Assembly (NCBI GenBank): GCA_037074705.1
Contig: CM073591.1
Location: 79,466,532 to 79,530,531 of the forward strand
Reading direction: 5' to 3'
DNA: 64,000 nt
From: Zhengitettix transpicula
Taxonomy: Eukaryota; Arthropoda; Insecta; Orthoptera; Tetrigidae
In this document: positions 12,112 to 21,011 of the stretch, one piece after another
Numbering within the stretch: the first letter of the stretch is position 1
Layout of the letters: every line of letters begins with the position of its first letter
Notes under the pieces: generated by a model
What the model was told of the DNA's origin: nothing
Databases searched by the model: none
What the model saw: the letters and a program-made list of their open reading frames with translations, nothing else
Position numbers and translations under genes: made by a program

Positions 12112-12185
12112 AAAATTTCTTTAATGGTCAAATACTTTTTTTGATTTAACGTAAAAACCCAGCCCACAAAAATAATTCTTTACAA
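12112..12185 (+). repeat. Direct repeat unit 2
   Basis: A second copy of the unit at 11,818-11,890, about 290 bases downstream. Copy B of the cassette has only one unit (about 45,930-45,995, inverted). Confidence 0.75.
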
Positions 12186-12210
12186 TACTATGTATACTAA
12201 TACCAATGCT

Positions 12211-12262
12211 CTGGTCGCTAATGACCATGTAGTTGATGCGACCCTTATAAATAAATAAAAAC
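12211..12262 (+). repeat. SINE 3'-tail fragment (GATGCGAC family)
   Basis: Reads GGTCGCTAATGACCATG, then TAGTTGATGCGACCC, then a tail of AAATAAATAAAAA. This is the clearest forward example of the SINE tail in the window. It directly follows direct repeat unit 2. Confidence 0.65.
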
Positions 12263-12597
12263 ACTTGAAAACAAAGTATGTTTTTATGTTTCTGTCACTG
12301 GAACAGATTAATTGTCAGGTTTACCATTGCCAAAATCGGTAAGTTAAGGAGGTTTAGGAATAGCACACGTTGAAATTGAATTATGTAGCTATGTAGAGAG
12401 CCGGATAACATGAAATAAATAGGCCGCGGACACATAAAGCAGAAGTAATTAGGTAACCAAAGTCCTGTACAGTAAAAAAGATAAAGATATAGCAAGAAGA
12501 ATTAGGAAACCATCTTTTCGAGATGACATAGCAAGAAGACTTAATTGTTAAGTAGAAAAAATAGCCCAATACATGTAAAAGAAGCGATGATATTAAC

Positions 12598-12630
12598 GTT
12601 TCTGGAAACTTTGTTCCTTTATTTAGGTCC
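12598..12630 (-). ncRNA. Hammerhead-like motif, core decayed
   Basis: On the minus strand: ACCTAAATAAA in place of the CTGANGA core, then GGAAC and GTTTCC as helix II, then AGAAACGTT. The 3' GAAAC-GTT part is intact and the 5' core is lost. Confidence 0.35.
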
Positions 12631-12674
12631 TAAAGAAAAAAAAAACAATTGCCAATACCGACATTGTTTCTTAA

Positions 12675-12714
12675 GCACCCGAAGAAAGGAACAAAGTTTG
12701 CAGAAACGTTGTGT
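12675..12714 (+). ncRNA. Hammerhead-ribozyme-like motif
   Basis: The core CCGAAGA (12,679-12,685; one change from CTGANGA) is followed by GGAAC/GTTTG as a weakened helix II. GAAAC at 12,703-12,707 follows, then GTT. Upstream GCAC can pair with downstream GTGT to form helix I of four base pairs. Confidence 0.45.
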
Positions 12715-12814
12715 GGTCATAAGCATCACATAGTTTTCTGTATTTAGCTAATTTATCTCATTATTAATTTTCAAAACTGACGTATTACATTATAATTTCA
12801 AGAATAGTGTTTCC

Positions 12815-13550
12815 ACGTATTTCAATTGGAAACACGGATTCGGGTATTGAACAATTCCAGATACTATCTGAACGAACTTATTCCCCAAGTCTATTTTCTA
12901 GGAAACAGAAATAATTAGATTTTTAGTAACACAACTATAACAGCATTTTTTTTCTGAAAGCCGGTTAAACGTGAAGATTATTACTTATAAAATACCAGGA
13001 AACGCACATAACGTGAGATTCGTTCGATTCAGTTAATAATAGTGGTCTCAGAAGTGTATACGGAATACTAGAAGTAAACGGCTTCTGTGGATTGTTTCAG
13101 AACATACGCTTGAGCATATTAAAGAGAAACTTTTCATTAACTAAATGCCTAGACTCTTCTGCTAACGGAGAGGTATTGTAATCTTTCAGGATAACATTCC
13201 GAAAGTAATCTTTGAAAGCAGGCGCTTTAGCGTATTGAATCAACTGACGCACACGTTGCGTAACTTTCAGTTACTTAACAACAAACAGATCTCAGGTAGG
13301 AGTCTTCTGAACGTCTAAATTGTTTCATTTATGAAGCCCGGTGATAGTACTTCAATCTGTAATTGAATTCGTGTCACGAATCATTTAACTCAATTTATTT
13401 AAAATTCCACACCTGTTTTCGAGAACCGAAAATCGTATCAATAATACATGAATAAAAAAATTATAAATTGGTTGGGTAAAAATATATTGCTAAGTTACAT
13501 CAGTTATATTTTTTATTTCCTTAAGGTCCAGTGCGACATTTTGCCTCTGC
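12815..13550. other. AT-rich stretch with no supported gene
   Basis: No frame, repeat copy or structured element was identified. Confidence 0.5.
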
Positions 13551-13557
13551 TCCTGAC

Positions 13558-13760
13558 GCTGTTTTTTTTAGGGCAGCAGGCTACATGAGGATAATCCACA
13601 TGATGGCAACTCCCCTTTAATAGCATAGGAAGTGATTTAAAAGGGGGGATGCGGAAGGGTAGAGGAAGGTAGCCAAGGGTTAACTAGGACCCACGGGCTA
13701 TAGTTTAAGGATGAAGGAAAACCCCTAGAAAACCTTCATAAGGTAGTTCGGGCATTGAGA
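13558..13760 (+). repeat. R1 retroposon copy, internally deleted
   Basis: Starts with a T run, then AGGGCAGCAGGCTACATGAG and AATCCACATG, then CTCCCCTTTAATAGCATAGG, AAAGGGGGGATGCGGAAGGG and GGTTAACTAGG. A gap removes the GATCCTACCCGGCATTCGCC section between the AAGGAT and GAAAACCCCTAG parts. This orientation is antisense to the A-tailed form. The frame on the opposite strand here is a by-product of the repeat. Confidence 0.85.
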
Positions 13761-14185
13761 CGTGCAATAAGAAATATATTTGAGGTAAACTTGTATCTGT
13801 GAGAAAAAACTGGGGATATCTGGAAAGTCGTGTAGCATTTTAAATACGGATTAGACAACTTCTGGTTCACGGATTTGATTTTCTCGTGGTCCCTTTGGAT
13901 TTTTCCTGTCAGACCTAACATGTCTATTTACAAAATTAATTTTGCTTTATAGACTGCTTTATTAAACAAAATTTGTGATATCATTAAAACACCATACCAT
14001 AGAACCTGCCCAAACAATTTATTGACATCTTTCCATTTTCCCTATCATATTTACTAAAATTTTGAGTGAACCAAACTCATTTCCAATCTATGATTGAGGT
14101 TAGTTTTCGCGGATATGTGAGTTTATTTACAGATGGTTTGACAATTTAATGGATATTTGAAACAATTGTGTTGCATGTAATAATC

Positions 14186-14222
14186 ACAATATTAACTCAT
14201 TCCTATGGCTACATCATGGTCC
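14186..14222 (+). repeat. Direct repeat flanking the PLE relic (left)
   Basis: Contains AACTCATTCCTATGGC followed by a short variable stretch and CATGGTC. The matching unit is at 14,652-14,684, so the PLE relic is bracketed by imperfect direct repeats. They could be an old target duplication or internal repeats of the element. Confidence 0.55.
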
Positions 14223-14430
14223 TGCTGCATGGGGCAAACAAAACGTTCACTTCATACCCGTATCAAGGAACATATGTCCAATATAAATCTTTCCAACGAT
14301 AAAAATTCTATAGTCTCCATAAGATTTTAGACGTTGACACCAGGTTCCGTCCCCAAATTTTATCAGAAATTCTTCATATTAAATCCAGCATCACAGCAAT
14401 TAACGTATACGAGAGCAATGATCACATTGT
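14190..14430 (+). pseudogene. Penelope-like element GIY-YIG endonuclease relic
   Basis: From 14,223 the plus strand encodes CCMGQTKRSLHTRIKEH followed by MSNINLSNDKNS, then a TAG at 14,328. After a -1 shift the frame continues LDVDTRFRPQ, LSEILHIKSS and INVYESND. This order is typical of the C-terminal endonuclease of Penelope-like retroelements: a degenerate (Y)IGQT, the RIKEH helix, a basic DxxHRF-like segment, EILHI, and a short segment before the end of the protein. The enzyme nicks target DNA for target-primed reverse transcription. The stop, the frameshift and the lost GIY/YIG tyrosines show that it is dead. The reverse transcriptase part was not found upstream. Confidence 0.72.
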
Positions 14431-14524
14431 CAAGATAACCCTTCTGTTTTCCCATTGTCGTTACGTTCTGCTTCGCTTTTTGAGTTTGTCAATTGCATTG
14501 TGCGGTTGTGTCAATCACGGCTCT

Positions 14525-14650
14525 TGTGTAGAAGAAAAAGATAAGTTTTCAGAAACGTTGTGTGGCATTTATATCATCACTTCATTTTGTCTGTCATTTG
14601 GCTATCTTATCTTATTATTACACTTCAAAACAGACGTGTTATATTTTCAT
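14525..14650 (+). mobile_element. PLE 3' terminal repeat with degenerate hammerhead end
   Basis: TTTTCAGAAACGTTGTGTGG at 14,546-14,565 repeats the right arm of the palindromic element at 12,678-12,720 and of the one at 17,862-17,880. It is followed by CATTT, ATCATCACTT and TTGTCTG, as in the 17.7-kb copy. It lies directly downstream of the endonuclease relic, where a PLE terminal repeat should be. The core CTGANGA is not preserved here. Confidence 0.55.
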
Positions 14651-14651
14651 A

Positions 14652-14684
14652 TCAATAAACTCATTCCTATGGCGATTGCATGGT
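14652..14684 (+). repeat. Direct repeat flanking the PLE relic (right)
   Basis: AAACTCATTCCTATGGCGAT then GCATGGTC, matching the unit at 14,186-14,222. Confidence 0.55.
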
Positions 14685-14699
14685 CTTTCAGTTTTGAAA

Positions 14700-17230
14700 T
14701 ATATTCTATTCTTCTGGAGACCAATTTTTATCAATCGCGACATTAATTCGCCTTTTATAATGTGAATATTAAAGCAGAAAGTAAATAACAGAAAGTGAAT
14801 TAGTCGATCATACTTATTAAATTGGTCATAATATAATATCTGCTGTCTCAAAACGCAAACACATCTGTGCACTTGTCATAAAAACTTGCACGAGTTTGGT
14901 GTACATATTTAGAAAAAACTTATTTACTAAAAGTAGTAGTTACTCCAAATACCAGATCCTAAAACTTCAGTCAGCAGTCAAACATTAAAAATACGTGAAA
15001 GACTAAATAATATGATGACAAACGTTTTGTAGGACGAGCAGCTGTCTTTTTTTTAATAATCAAACACAAATTACCGCAACAGTGTTCTTCAAACAACTTA
15101 ATTAAAGACTAATTTGCATATATTCACATTAACGGCCAACTTCAAAACGTTGTGTTTGATGACATTTCACCGATCAACTCAAATAACTTAAAATTTCATT
15201 AATACGATTAATACAACATTTCCAGTCGGTTTTAGTTATAATAGAAGCCTTTAATATTTTTACATCAACAAATATGACCAATATATTTACCGTTAACATT
15301 GTCCGTTAAAGTTCTATCACACTGATAATCTCCGTAATAGGAGTTGTCTTAAAATATGCAACTATAGTAAAAGGCGGCTTGTTGAAATTGTTAGACCTTA
15401 ATATATTGTTCAGTTAGATTCAGATCGCTGTTTCGCTATAAGCATCATTACTGTGAACTTTAAACGTTGTTTTTTTCCGTGTATTTATGTTGTATGGATT
15501 TAAAATAAGAACAAGGGTGGGTGGCCAGTGTATATTGTAATTAATAAACCGCGCGAAAAAAAATGTATACATAGCTTTTATAGACAGGAGCTATTTTCTT
15601 TCCAATCAGAGTCGAATAAACATTCCGAACGAAAGGTGTTCTGCACGTTGCATTCAAGATGTTGCGCTGCCATTTTGTGAAAAGGAAGACACGTTTCATG
15701 CGACAGTTCACGTCTGTAGGTATGAAAGTTTGTTTTTTATATAAAAAGTCTTTTAGTAAGAACTAGTTACTTTAATAACTACCGTATTTTCGTTTAATGA
15801 GGGAGTAATTACATGTAGAGAGTTTTGTAGGGATTTGTTTGTGAGGCATCGTTGACTTTTCAAGCCTAATATTCTAATTATTTTAGGAGTTACAATTTTT
15901 ATTTTAATCAGTAATTTATATGTTAAATATTCCGGATTGAACACAACATTACGTTTATTTGTTTAAAATTCATATAGTTTACGTATGTATTATGATAACT
16001 TGAAAAAGTTTTAATCGTTCTGATATATTAATCCACTTATCTATCCATTTGTCTATTTAAAAGAAAAGTTGATATTCTGGTAATAAATCGTGATGTTCTT
16101 TTAAAAAATTATTTAAATGGAGAAACAAGAAATGTTCTTTACACGTTAATCAACGAACATATTTATTATTGGTCTTATTACACTTGCCTTCGAATTGTTT
16201 CTATACGTTGAGTCCAACTGCAGTTCCTACAAAAAGACTCAGCCTTTCTCAGAGCACATCTTTAACGGTTCAGCTCACGTCCGGCTCTCCTTAACGAGGA
16301 ACAGTTAGGTGTGGGCAGCGAGCAGGCAAATGGTTTCGTTTGAGATTCAGAGGACATTTTCGAAAGCCTGGCCCGCTGTTACTTGGTTTACATATGATCC
16401 TCTAAACTCCATTTTAGATTGCCGAGATAGCGAACCGATGTATTGGGGAATGATTCAAGATGTGGAAAGGATCATGTAAAGTCAGATAATTAAAAAAAAA
16501 TGCATTAAAAAAAAACAATTTCGACAAGTTTACTGTTAATTGACATCTAAACCCTATCATTTATCCTTATAATGTGAAATAGAAAACAATTCTGTTCGTC
16601 AAAGCAAGAATCACACCTTTCGAAAGTATACATAAACAAACAATATAATAAAAACAAATTATATTCTCAAAGTGAGATACAGTTTGTAATGAAATGCATT
16701 GCGCTAAAATTAATTACTTTAATATCTTTGCAAGCAGAGAAAATAAGAAGGAAGATTATCTGTGGCGTGGTCGAAAATAATTCGTTGTTGTTTGGGAGAT
16801 CGAAATAAAAGTTTTCCAAATAAATCATATAATTGTGGATTATTTGTGAAATAAATAACGAAAAAATCAGTAAACCGTGTCTGAATTTTCTGTGCGAGTT
16901 AATATTGCTTTAATTTATGGAGCCCGAACAAAAGAGCTTGAATTGAAATGTGAAAAATTGTATATTGGTGTATACATTTTACGTTGTTAACAAATAGAAC
17001 AATAATGGGGCGAACAATCGTGTAAGGGCAAGAGTTAACACATTTGAAAATATTGAAATAATACAAATACATATTGAACTGTTGAAAGTGGGCGTATATA
17101 TATAAATTATACATATGTATTATATATTGTGAAAATTTAAGGTGTTCATAGTATTATAGTAAAAGAAGAAGAGGAAGGTTGGTTGCCAGGCAACGAAATT
17201 TTGTTGGTAACAGGGGTAAGATCTTTGAGG
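14700..17230. other. AT-rich stretch with no supported gene
   Basis: Mostly unique AT-rich sequence. A GC-richer, apparently unique patch at about 16,200-16,400 has no long frame and no match to repeats in the window. It could be a regulatory or conserved non-coding piece, but nothing in it proves this. Confidence 0.4.
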
Positions 17231-17240
17231 ATAGGGGGGT

Positions 17241-17269
17241 TAGAGAGAGAGAGAGAGAGAGAGAGAGAT
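17241..17269. repeat. (GA)n microsatellite
   Basis: About 29 bases of GA repeat, just before an R1 copy. Confidence 0.95.
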
Positions 17270-17298
17270 AGTATATTGAAAATAAGAATTAATGTGAT

Positions 17299-17550
17299 TT
17301 TTTTTAGGGTAACACGCTACATGAGGGTAATCCACATGGTGGCAACTCTCCTTTAATAGCACAGGAAGGGATTTGAAAGGGGGGATGCGGAAAGGTAAAG
17401 CAAGGTAAGGAAGGGTTAACTAGGGCCCCCGGGCTATAGTTAAATGATCCTACCCGGTATTCGCCTGAAAGTAATGGAGGACAAACCCTAAAAAAACCTG
17501 CATCAGGTATGTCGGGCATTGGGTACTTGTCCCATGCCCTTCCGGTAATT
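17299..17550 (+). repeat. R1 retroposon copy (antisense to A-tailed form)
   Basis: Begins T8-AGGGTAACACGCTACATGAG and continues through AAAGGGGGGATGCGG, GGGTTAACTAGGGCC, GATCCTACCCGG, CCTGCATCAGGTATGTCGGG and GGGTACTTGTCCCATGCCC. It breaks off after CTTCCGG, so the distal half of the full repeat is absent. Confidence 0.9.
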
Positions 17551-17710
17551 TAAACTGTTAGAAAAATAAACAATTTAAACCTCTCAGAGAGAAAAATGGA
17601 TTATTATGTTCTACGAAATAATAAAAATTTAATGAAAAAATTTACTTCGGATTGAAAATAAGTAATGAGAAAGGAGCCAATTCAGACAAAAGAAGTGATA
17701 ATATAAATAT

Positions 17711-17752
17711 CACACAACGTTTTTGGGAATCTTGTCCCTTTCCTCAGGTGCG
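17711..17752 (-). ncRNA. Hammerhead-ribozyme-like motif with 5-bp helix I
   Basis: On the minus strand: CGCAC, core CTGAGGA, helix II built from GGGA and TCCC, AAAAAC in place of GAAAC (the G is lost), GTT, then GTGTG. CGCAC and GTGTG pair over five positions (one G-T). This is one of the better helix I pairings in the window, with a defect at the catalytic G12 position. Confidence 0.5.
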
Positions 17753-17835
17753 AAGAAGAGCCTAGAGCAACACAACTGCACTCGCTAGTTGGCAAACTCA
17801 AAATTAGTTGCTTTTCAGTTTTGTCAACTGACAAT

Positions 17836-17877
17836 GCACCTGAGGAAAGTGACATGCATCTCAGAAACGTTTTGTTG
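17836..17877 (+). ncRNA. Hammerhead-like motif, second arm of the palindrome
   Basis: Core CTGAGGA at 17,840-17,846, GAAAC at 17,864-17,868, then GTT. Helix II is weak and the helix I partner after GTT is mutated (TTGTTG), so this arm is probably inactive. Confidence 0.4.
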
Positions 17878-18047
17878 TATTTATATTATCACTTTTTTTT
17901 GTCTGAATTGGCTAGTTTTCTTATTAATAAAACTTAATTTAAACAATAAAAATGAATGTTGGTAGTTTTTTTTAAAAAAAATTATCTGGCGACCAGCTAA
18001 TAAAGTTTCTATTGCAGATTGCAGAGCTCACCGCCGGGAATGGTAAG

Positions 18048-18049
<2 letters not shown>

Positions 18050-18091
<42 letters not shown>
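18050..18091. repeat. (TA)n microsatellite next to an R1 copy
   Basis: About 42 bases of TA that end directly at the start of the R1 copy. Confidence 0.95.
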
Positions 18092-18093
<2 letters not shown>

Positions 18094-18327
18094 GAAGGGC
18101 GTGGGACAAGTACCCAATGCCCGACCTACCTGATGCAGGTTTTTCTAGGGTTTGTCCTGCATTTCTTTAGGCGAATGCCGGGTAGGATCCTTAAAATATA
18201 GCCCGGGGGGCCCTAGTTAACTCTTGGCTACCTTCCTCTACCCTTCCACACCCCCCTTTTCAAATCCCTTCCTATGCTATTAAAGGGGAGTTGCCCAACG
18301 TGGATTACCCTCATGTAGCCTGTTGCC

Positions 18328-18330
<3 letters not shown>
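18092..18330 (-). repeat. R1 retroposon copy between two TA tracts
   Basis: In this orientation it reads TCGGAAGGGCGTGGGACAAG, TGCCCGACCTACCTGATGCA, GGGTAGGATCCTTAAAATA and ends TAGCCTGTTGCCCTAA, after which a TA tract begins. TA tracts on both sides suggest insertion into a TA microsatellite, or a TA-rich tail. The type label follows the strand on which the T-start form reads forward. Confidence 0.9.

Positions 18331-18380
<50 letters not shown>
18331..18380. repeat. (TA)n microsatellite between R1 and an LTR
   Basis: About 50 bases of TA ending exactly at the TGTAAT start of the LTR copy at 18,381. Confidence 0.95.
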
Positions 18381-18383
<3 letters not shown>

Positions 18384-18411
18384 AATACCAATTAAACAGG
18401 CTATTAATTGT

Positions 18412-18544
18412 ATAAAGAGTTCTCGGGTTTCCGGTCGGGTACGTGATTTGAGCACAACGTTTCCATGGCTGACACCGCCATCTTCGTCAGGTGACGAGAA
18501 CTCTTTATACAGAATATACGTCGGGAAAACTTACGCTCTTTATT
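18412..18544 (-). mobile_element. 133-bp hammerhead-bearing insert with 14-bp target duplication
   Basis: AGGCTATTAATTGT occurs at 18,398-18,411 and again at 18,545-18,558. The other LTR copies have this sequence once (for example AGGCCATTAATTGTT at 43,840), so the segment between is an insertion with a 14-bp target duplication. The insert repeats GAGTTCTCG and CGAGAACTC near its ends, and carries one hammerhead-like motif on the minus strand. Size and content suggest a short PLE-derived or retrozyme-like unit. Confidence 0.75.
18453..18493 (-). ncRNA. Hammerhead-ribozyme-like motif in the insert
   Basis: Minus strand: CAC, core CTGACGA, helix II ATGGC/GCCAT around GGTGTCA, GGAAAC, GTT, then GTG. 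Helix II is five perfect pairs, and CAC/GTG gives three pairs of helix I. Confidence 0.55.
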
Positions 18545-19425
18545 AGGCTATTAATTGTTTTTAATAATTAAATTGTTAGCGGTACGAATGCTTAAAGGCG
18601 ACAATCAAGGCGGGTTTTTCCTTTGTTTAACACTGGAAACTGAAAACCCACCCGCTTGGAGAACAGTCAGTCTGCACGGAGATACGAGACAGAACGGCCC
18701 ACATAAAGTGATAACACCGTAAAAATTCGCTAACATAAAAGCATGAATAGTGTTATCCAGGAGGTCCAACGGCGAGATATGATAGTTTATATAAAACGCG
18801 AGTAAGCAGTTTGGCGGAGAGACACATAAAATCGCACTTTGGAAGCAGAAGTTTTTGCTGCCCAAATTGTACTAATTGTAGCATCGAGAGACTTTGAGGA
18901 AATCTACATCCGGCAACCGGCTGAGGGTGGCCTAATTCAGATTCCCGGATAGCAGAGACACAAGCAAGAAGAATCCAAACTGGTACCAGAAGTACTGTCG
19001 TGAGTACAAAACAATTATTAATAATTGTAAACGACAATTAAAGGGTATAGCCATATTTCGTTCGCGTTTTTCTTTTCATTCGGTTTTTTTCACAGTATTT
19101 TAATTTTGTATTCCTTTAACTTCAATGAATTGAATTGTTAATGTTTTAATTGGAATGTTCTTATTATCAAACCCAGTTATGACCCTGAGATATAGAGATT
19201 CGACGTATTTGATTGTAATGATATAAGAACTTTATTTTCATAAAATTCCACGAAATAATGAATGAAAAATTAAAGTATTTGTGGTTAACTAGATGAAATT
19301 CGGCGTGCAAAATAGATCTTGTACAATGTAAATTTATCAACAATGATATTTTTTTAATTTAAATCTTAAATTAATTTTGTTAATTATTTCAATGATTTAA
19401 GACCAAATTTTTATCATTATATATT

Positions 19426-19446
19426 TGGCGTCTTCAACGTGTGGCT
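19426..19446 (+). promoter_or_regulatory. Primer-binding-site-like motif (tRNA-Lys type)
   Basis: TGGCGTCTTCAACGTGTGGC follows the LTR end and resembles the tRNA-Lys primer site TGGCGCCCAACGTGGGGC with a few changes. In an LTR retrotransposon this is where minus-strand DNA synthesis is primed. Confidence 0.5.
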
Positions 19447-19577
19447 AACTATCATTCAAATTTTAATTAATTTTTTTGTTTTAATTAATTCAGTTAATGT
19501 ACCCTATTAAGGTGTTTATTACATTTATGGCTTCACCAACGTGAGGCAAATTATTCGTTAACCGGTTTTTCATTACA

Positions 19578-20541
19578 ATATGTTTTAATATACAAAAATG
19601 AGTGAACTGTTTAAATGAAAGATTGATTTTCAAACAAACAAAATATTTATTAGCAATTCTTTAAACACAATTAAACCATTTAAAATTATCTCAAGGTCTT
19701 TACTGGGTTTGATAATGGCGAATCATTTTATTTATAATCTTAAACACAAATTCCAATTTAAAAGAGAAAAGATTTACTCGTCAATTAACTAGGACGAAAT
19801 TTACTTGTTAGCGAAGTTAAACTAAAAATATTGACTCTAACAAATTTTAATCAATAAGAAGAAAACTAAATCTGACGTCTATCTTTTAATCAGGTTTACA
19901 TAATTAGTTGTTTTTATATTGTTACTCACGGCTGCCCAGCATTCCAGGATACTTTTAATTTACGAAGCACTATGACGGGTTTTTGAACTTCTTCTAAAAA
20001 CTCACAGATTCTAAAATTAATATTTTAGATCAAAAATCAGGAACCAGGATGACCCTCCTTTCGTCTCTCTCTTGGTTGACTTCTGCTAATTCTGCCCGGC
20101 TATGTGTACAAGACTGTTTGTGCTTAGCAGGTTTCGTAGCTCTGCTCAAATGAATATTTCGTCTTGAGCAAAATGTTCAGGGACGAATCAACTCTGTTGA
20201 TTGGTGATTCTCGATATTTCTCTGCAAATTTACTTTAAATATTTGAAATTGTCTTGTCTATTTCAACACGACCAATTTCTGTCGTGTCTGACTGCCAACT
20301 GCTTCTACTTAACTTTACTTTTTAAAAGAATATCTCGTCTATTTTAATACGACCATTTCCTGTCGTTTCTGCTCGCCAACTGAACTCCCGTCTCGCAATT
20401 TTGAGCGCGTATTGCTTCTTCCGACAAAGAAACAATGCTCTTCATGTCTATTGTTGTTCTGTTCTGTACCGCCACAAAGGATTTCTCTAAAAATTTAGAT
20501 TTTTAATTTCACAATTAATGTCTTAATTAATTGGCATTACA
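19578..20541 (-). mobile_element. LTR copy L2, inverted relative to L1
   Basis: On the minus strand it starts TGTAATGCCAATTAATTAAG at 20,541 and keeps the landmarks ATCAAACCCAGTAAAGACC and AGATTTAGTTTTC-type sequence. Its 3' end near 19,590 is eroded. With L1 it forms a composite of about 2.16 kb whose outer ends are inverted repeats (TGTAATACCAATTAA and TTAATTGGCATTACA), with TA tracts on both outer sides. Confidence 0.65.
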
Positions 20542-20665
20542 ATATATATATATAATACTGTGAAGAGAATATATACAGTGTATAGGAGTAAAGAGTTAAT
20601 GATATTTAGAGAAGAAAAGTACGTAGAAATAATATATTCATAAGATATTGAGAAGTAGGAAGATA

Positions 20666-21011
20666 ATGGATACAGTAGCTTTACGATCAGAGGATAATTC
20701 CAATATTGAAAATATAGAAGTAGAGCAGGAGATTGTTGAAGTACTTTTGTGGAACAGGATAGTCAAAATGTGACGAGTGAAGACAGTAACGTAAAAAATA
20801 AAGTACATGGAATAAGATTCCAGATAATGTTGGTGGAGTAGAAACAAATCAAGAGACGAATCAAGAAGAATTGATCAAAAGTAGGCCAGGATTAAACCAG
20901 ATGTTGAATATATTTATTAATCCATTTAATTATTCTACACCGCAAAAAAGTAAACTTGGAGCACAACTTCCGCAATGGATACGGTCTCTCTACGTCATTG
21001 TCTTTTCATGA
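20666..21011 (+). pseudogene. Broken coding relic, unrecognised (possibly retroelement)
   Basis: An ATG at 20,666 opens MDTVALRSEDNSNIENIEVE, which stops after a further 16 codons. Two frame changes later the plus strand reads GGVETNQETNQEELIKSRPG and then LNQMLNIFINPFNYSTPQKS, to a TGA at 21,009. The residues are rich in Asn, Gln and Glu and the pieces look like parts of one acidic protein interrupted by small indels. It starts 125 bases after LTR copy L2. A gag-like or accessory retroelement protein is possible, but no motif proves it. Confidence 0.35.

Larger units (their letters stand above)
12571..12800. mobile_element. PLE-related palindromic repeat
   Basis: A left arm around AACGTTTCTGGAAACTTTG on the minus sense and a right arm AAAGGAACAAAGTTTGCAG, then AAACGTTGTG, form an inverted pair about a short A-rich centre. 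The right flank (CTCATTATTAATTTTCAAAA, then CTGACGTATTACA) matches sequence after the PLE endonuclease relic at about 14,605-14,650. The inverted pairing of terminal repeats is in keeping with Penelope-like elements, but the assignment is by similarity within the window only. Confidence 0.55.
17679..17922. mobile_element. PLE-related palindromic element, ~245 bp
   Basis: The left end (TTCAGACAAAAGAAGTGATA, then ATATAAATATCACACAACG) is the reverse complement of the right end (CGTTTTGTTGTATTTATATT, then ATCAC, a T run and GTCTGAA). Each arm carries a hammerhead-like motif pointing outward. The same family occurs at 12.6 kb and after the PLE endonuclease relic at 14.5 kb. Confidence 0.75.
18381..19577 (+). 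mobile_element. LTR copy L1 (TGTAAT...ATTACA family) with trailing primer-site-like motifs
   Basis: Starts TGTAATACCAATTAA and contains the family landmarks CTGGTACCAG-like, AATTAAAGG-TATAG-CA-ATTTCGTT, and ATCAAACCCAGT-A--ACCCTGAG. The LTR proper would end at ATTATA about 19,421. A motif TGGCGTCTTCAACGTGTGGC follows at 19,426, and a second at 19,528 (TGGCTTCACCAACGTGAGGC). Both resemble a primer binding site for tRNA-Lys. The last ATTACA is at 19,572-19,577. A 133-bp insert splits the copy near its start. No gag or pol belonging to it was identified. Confidence 0.7.
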
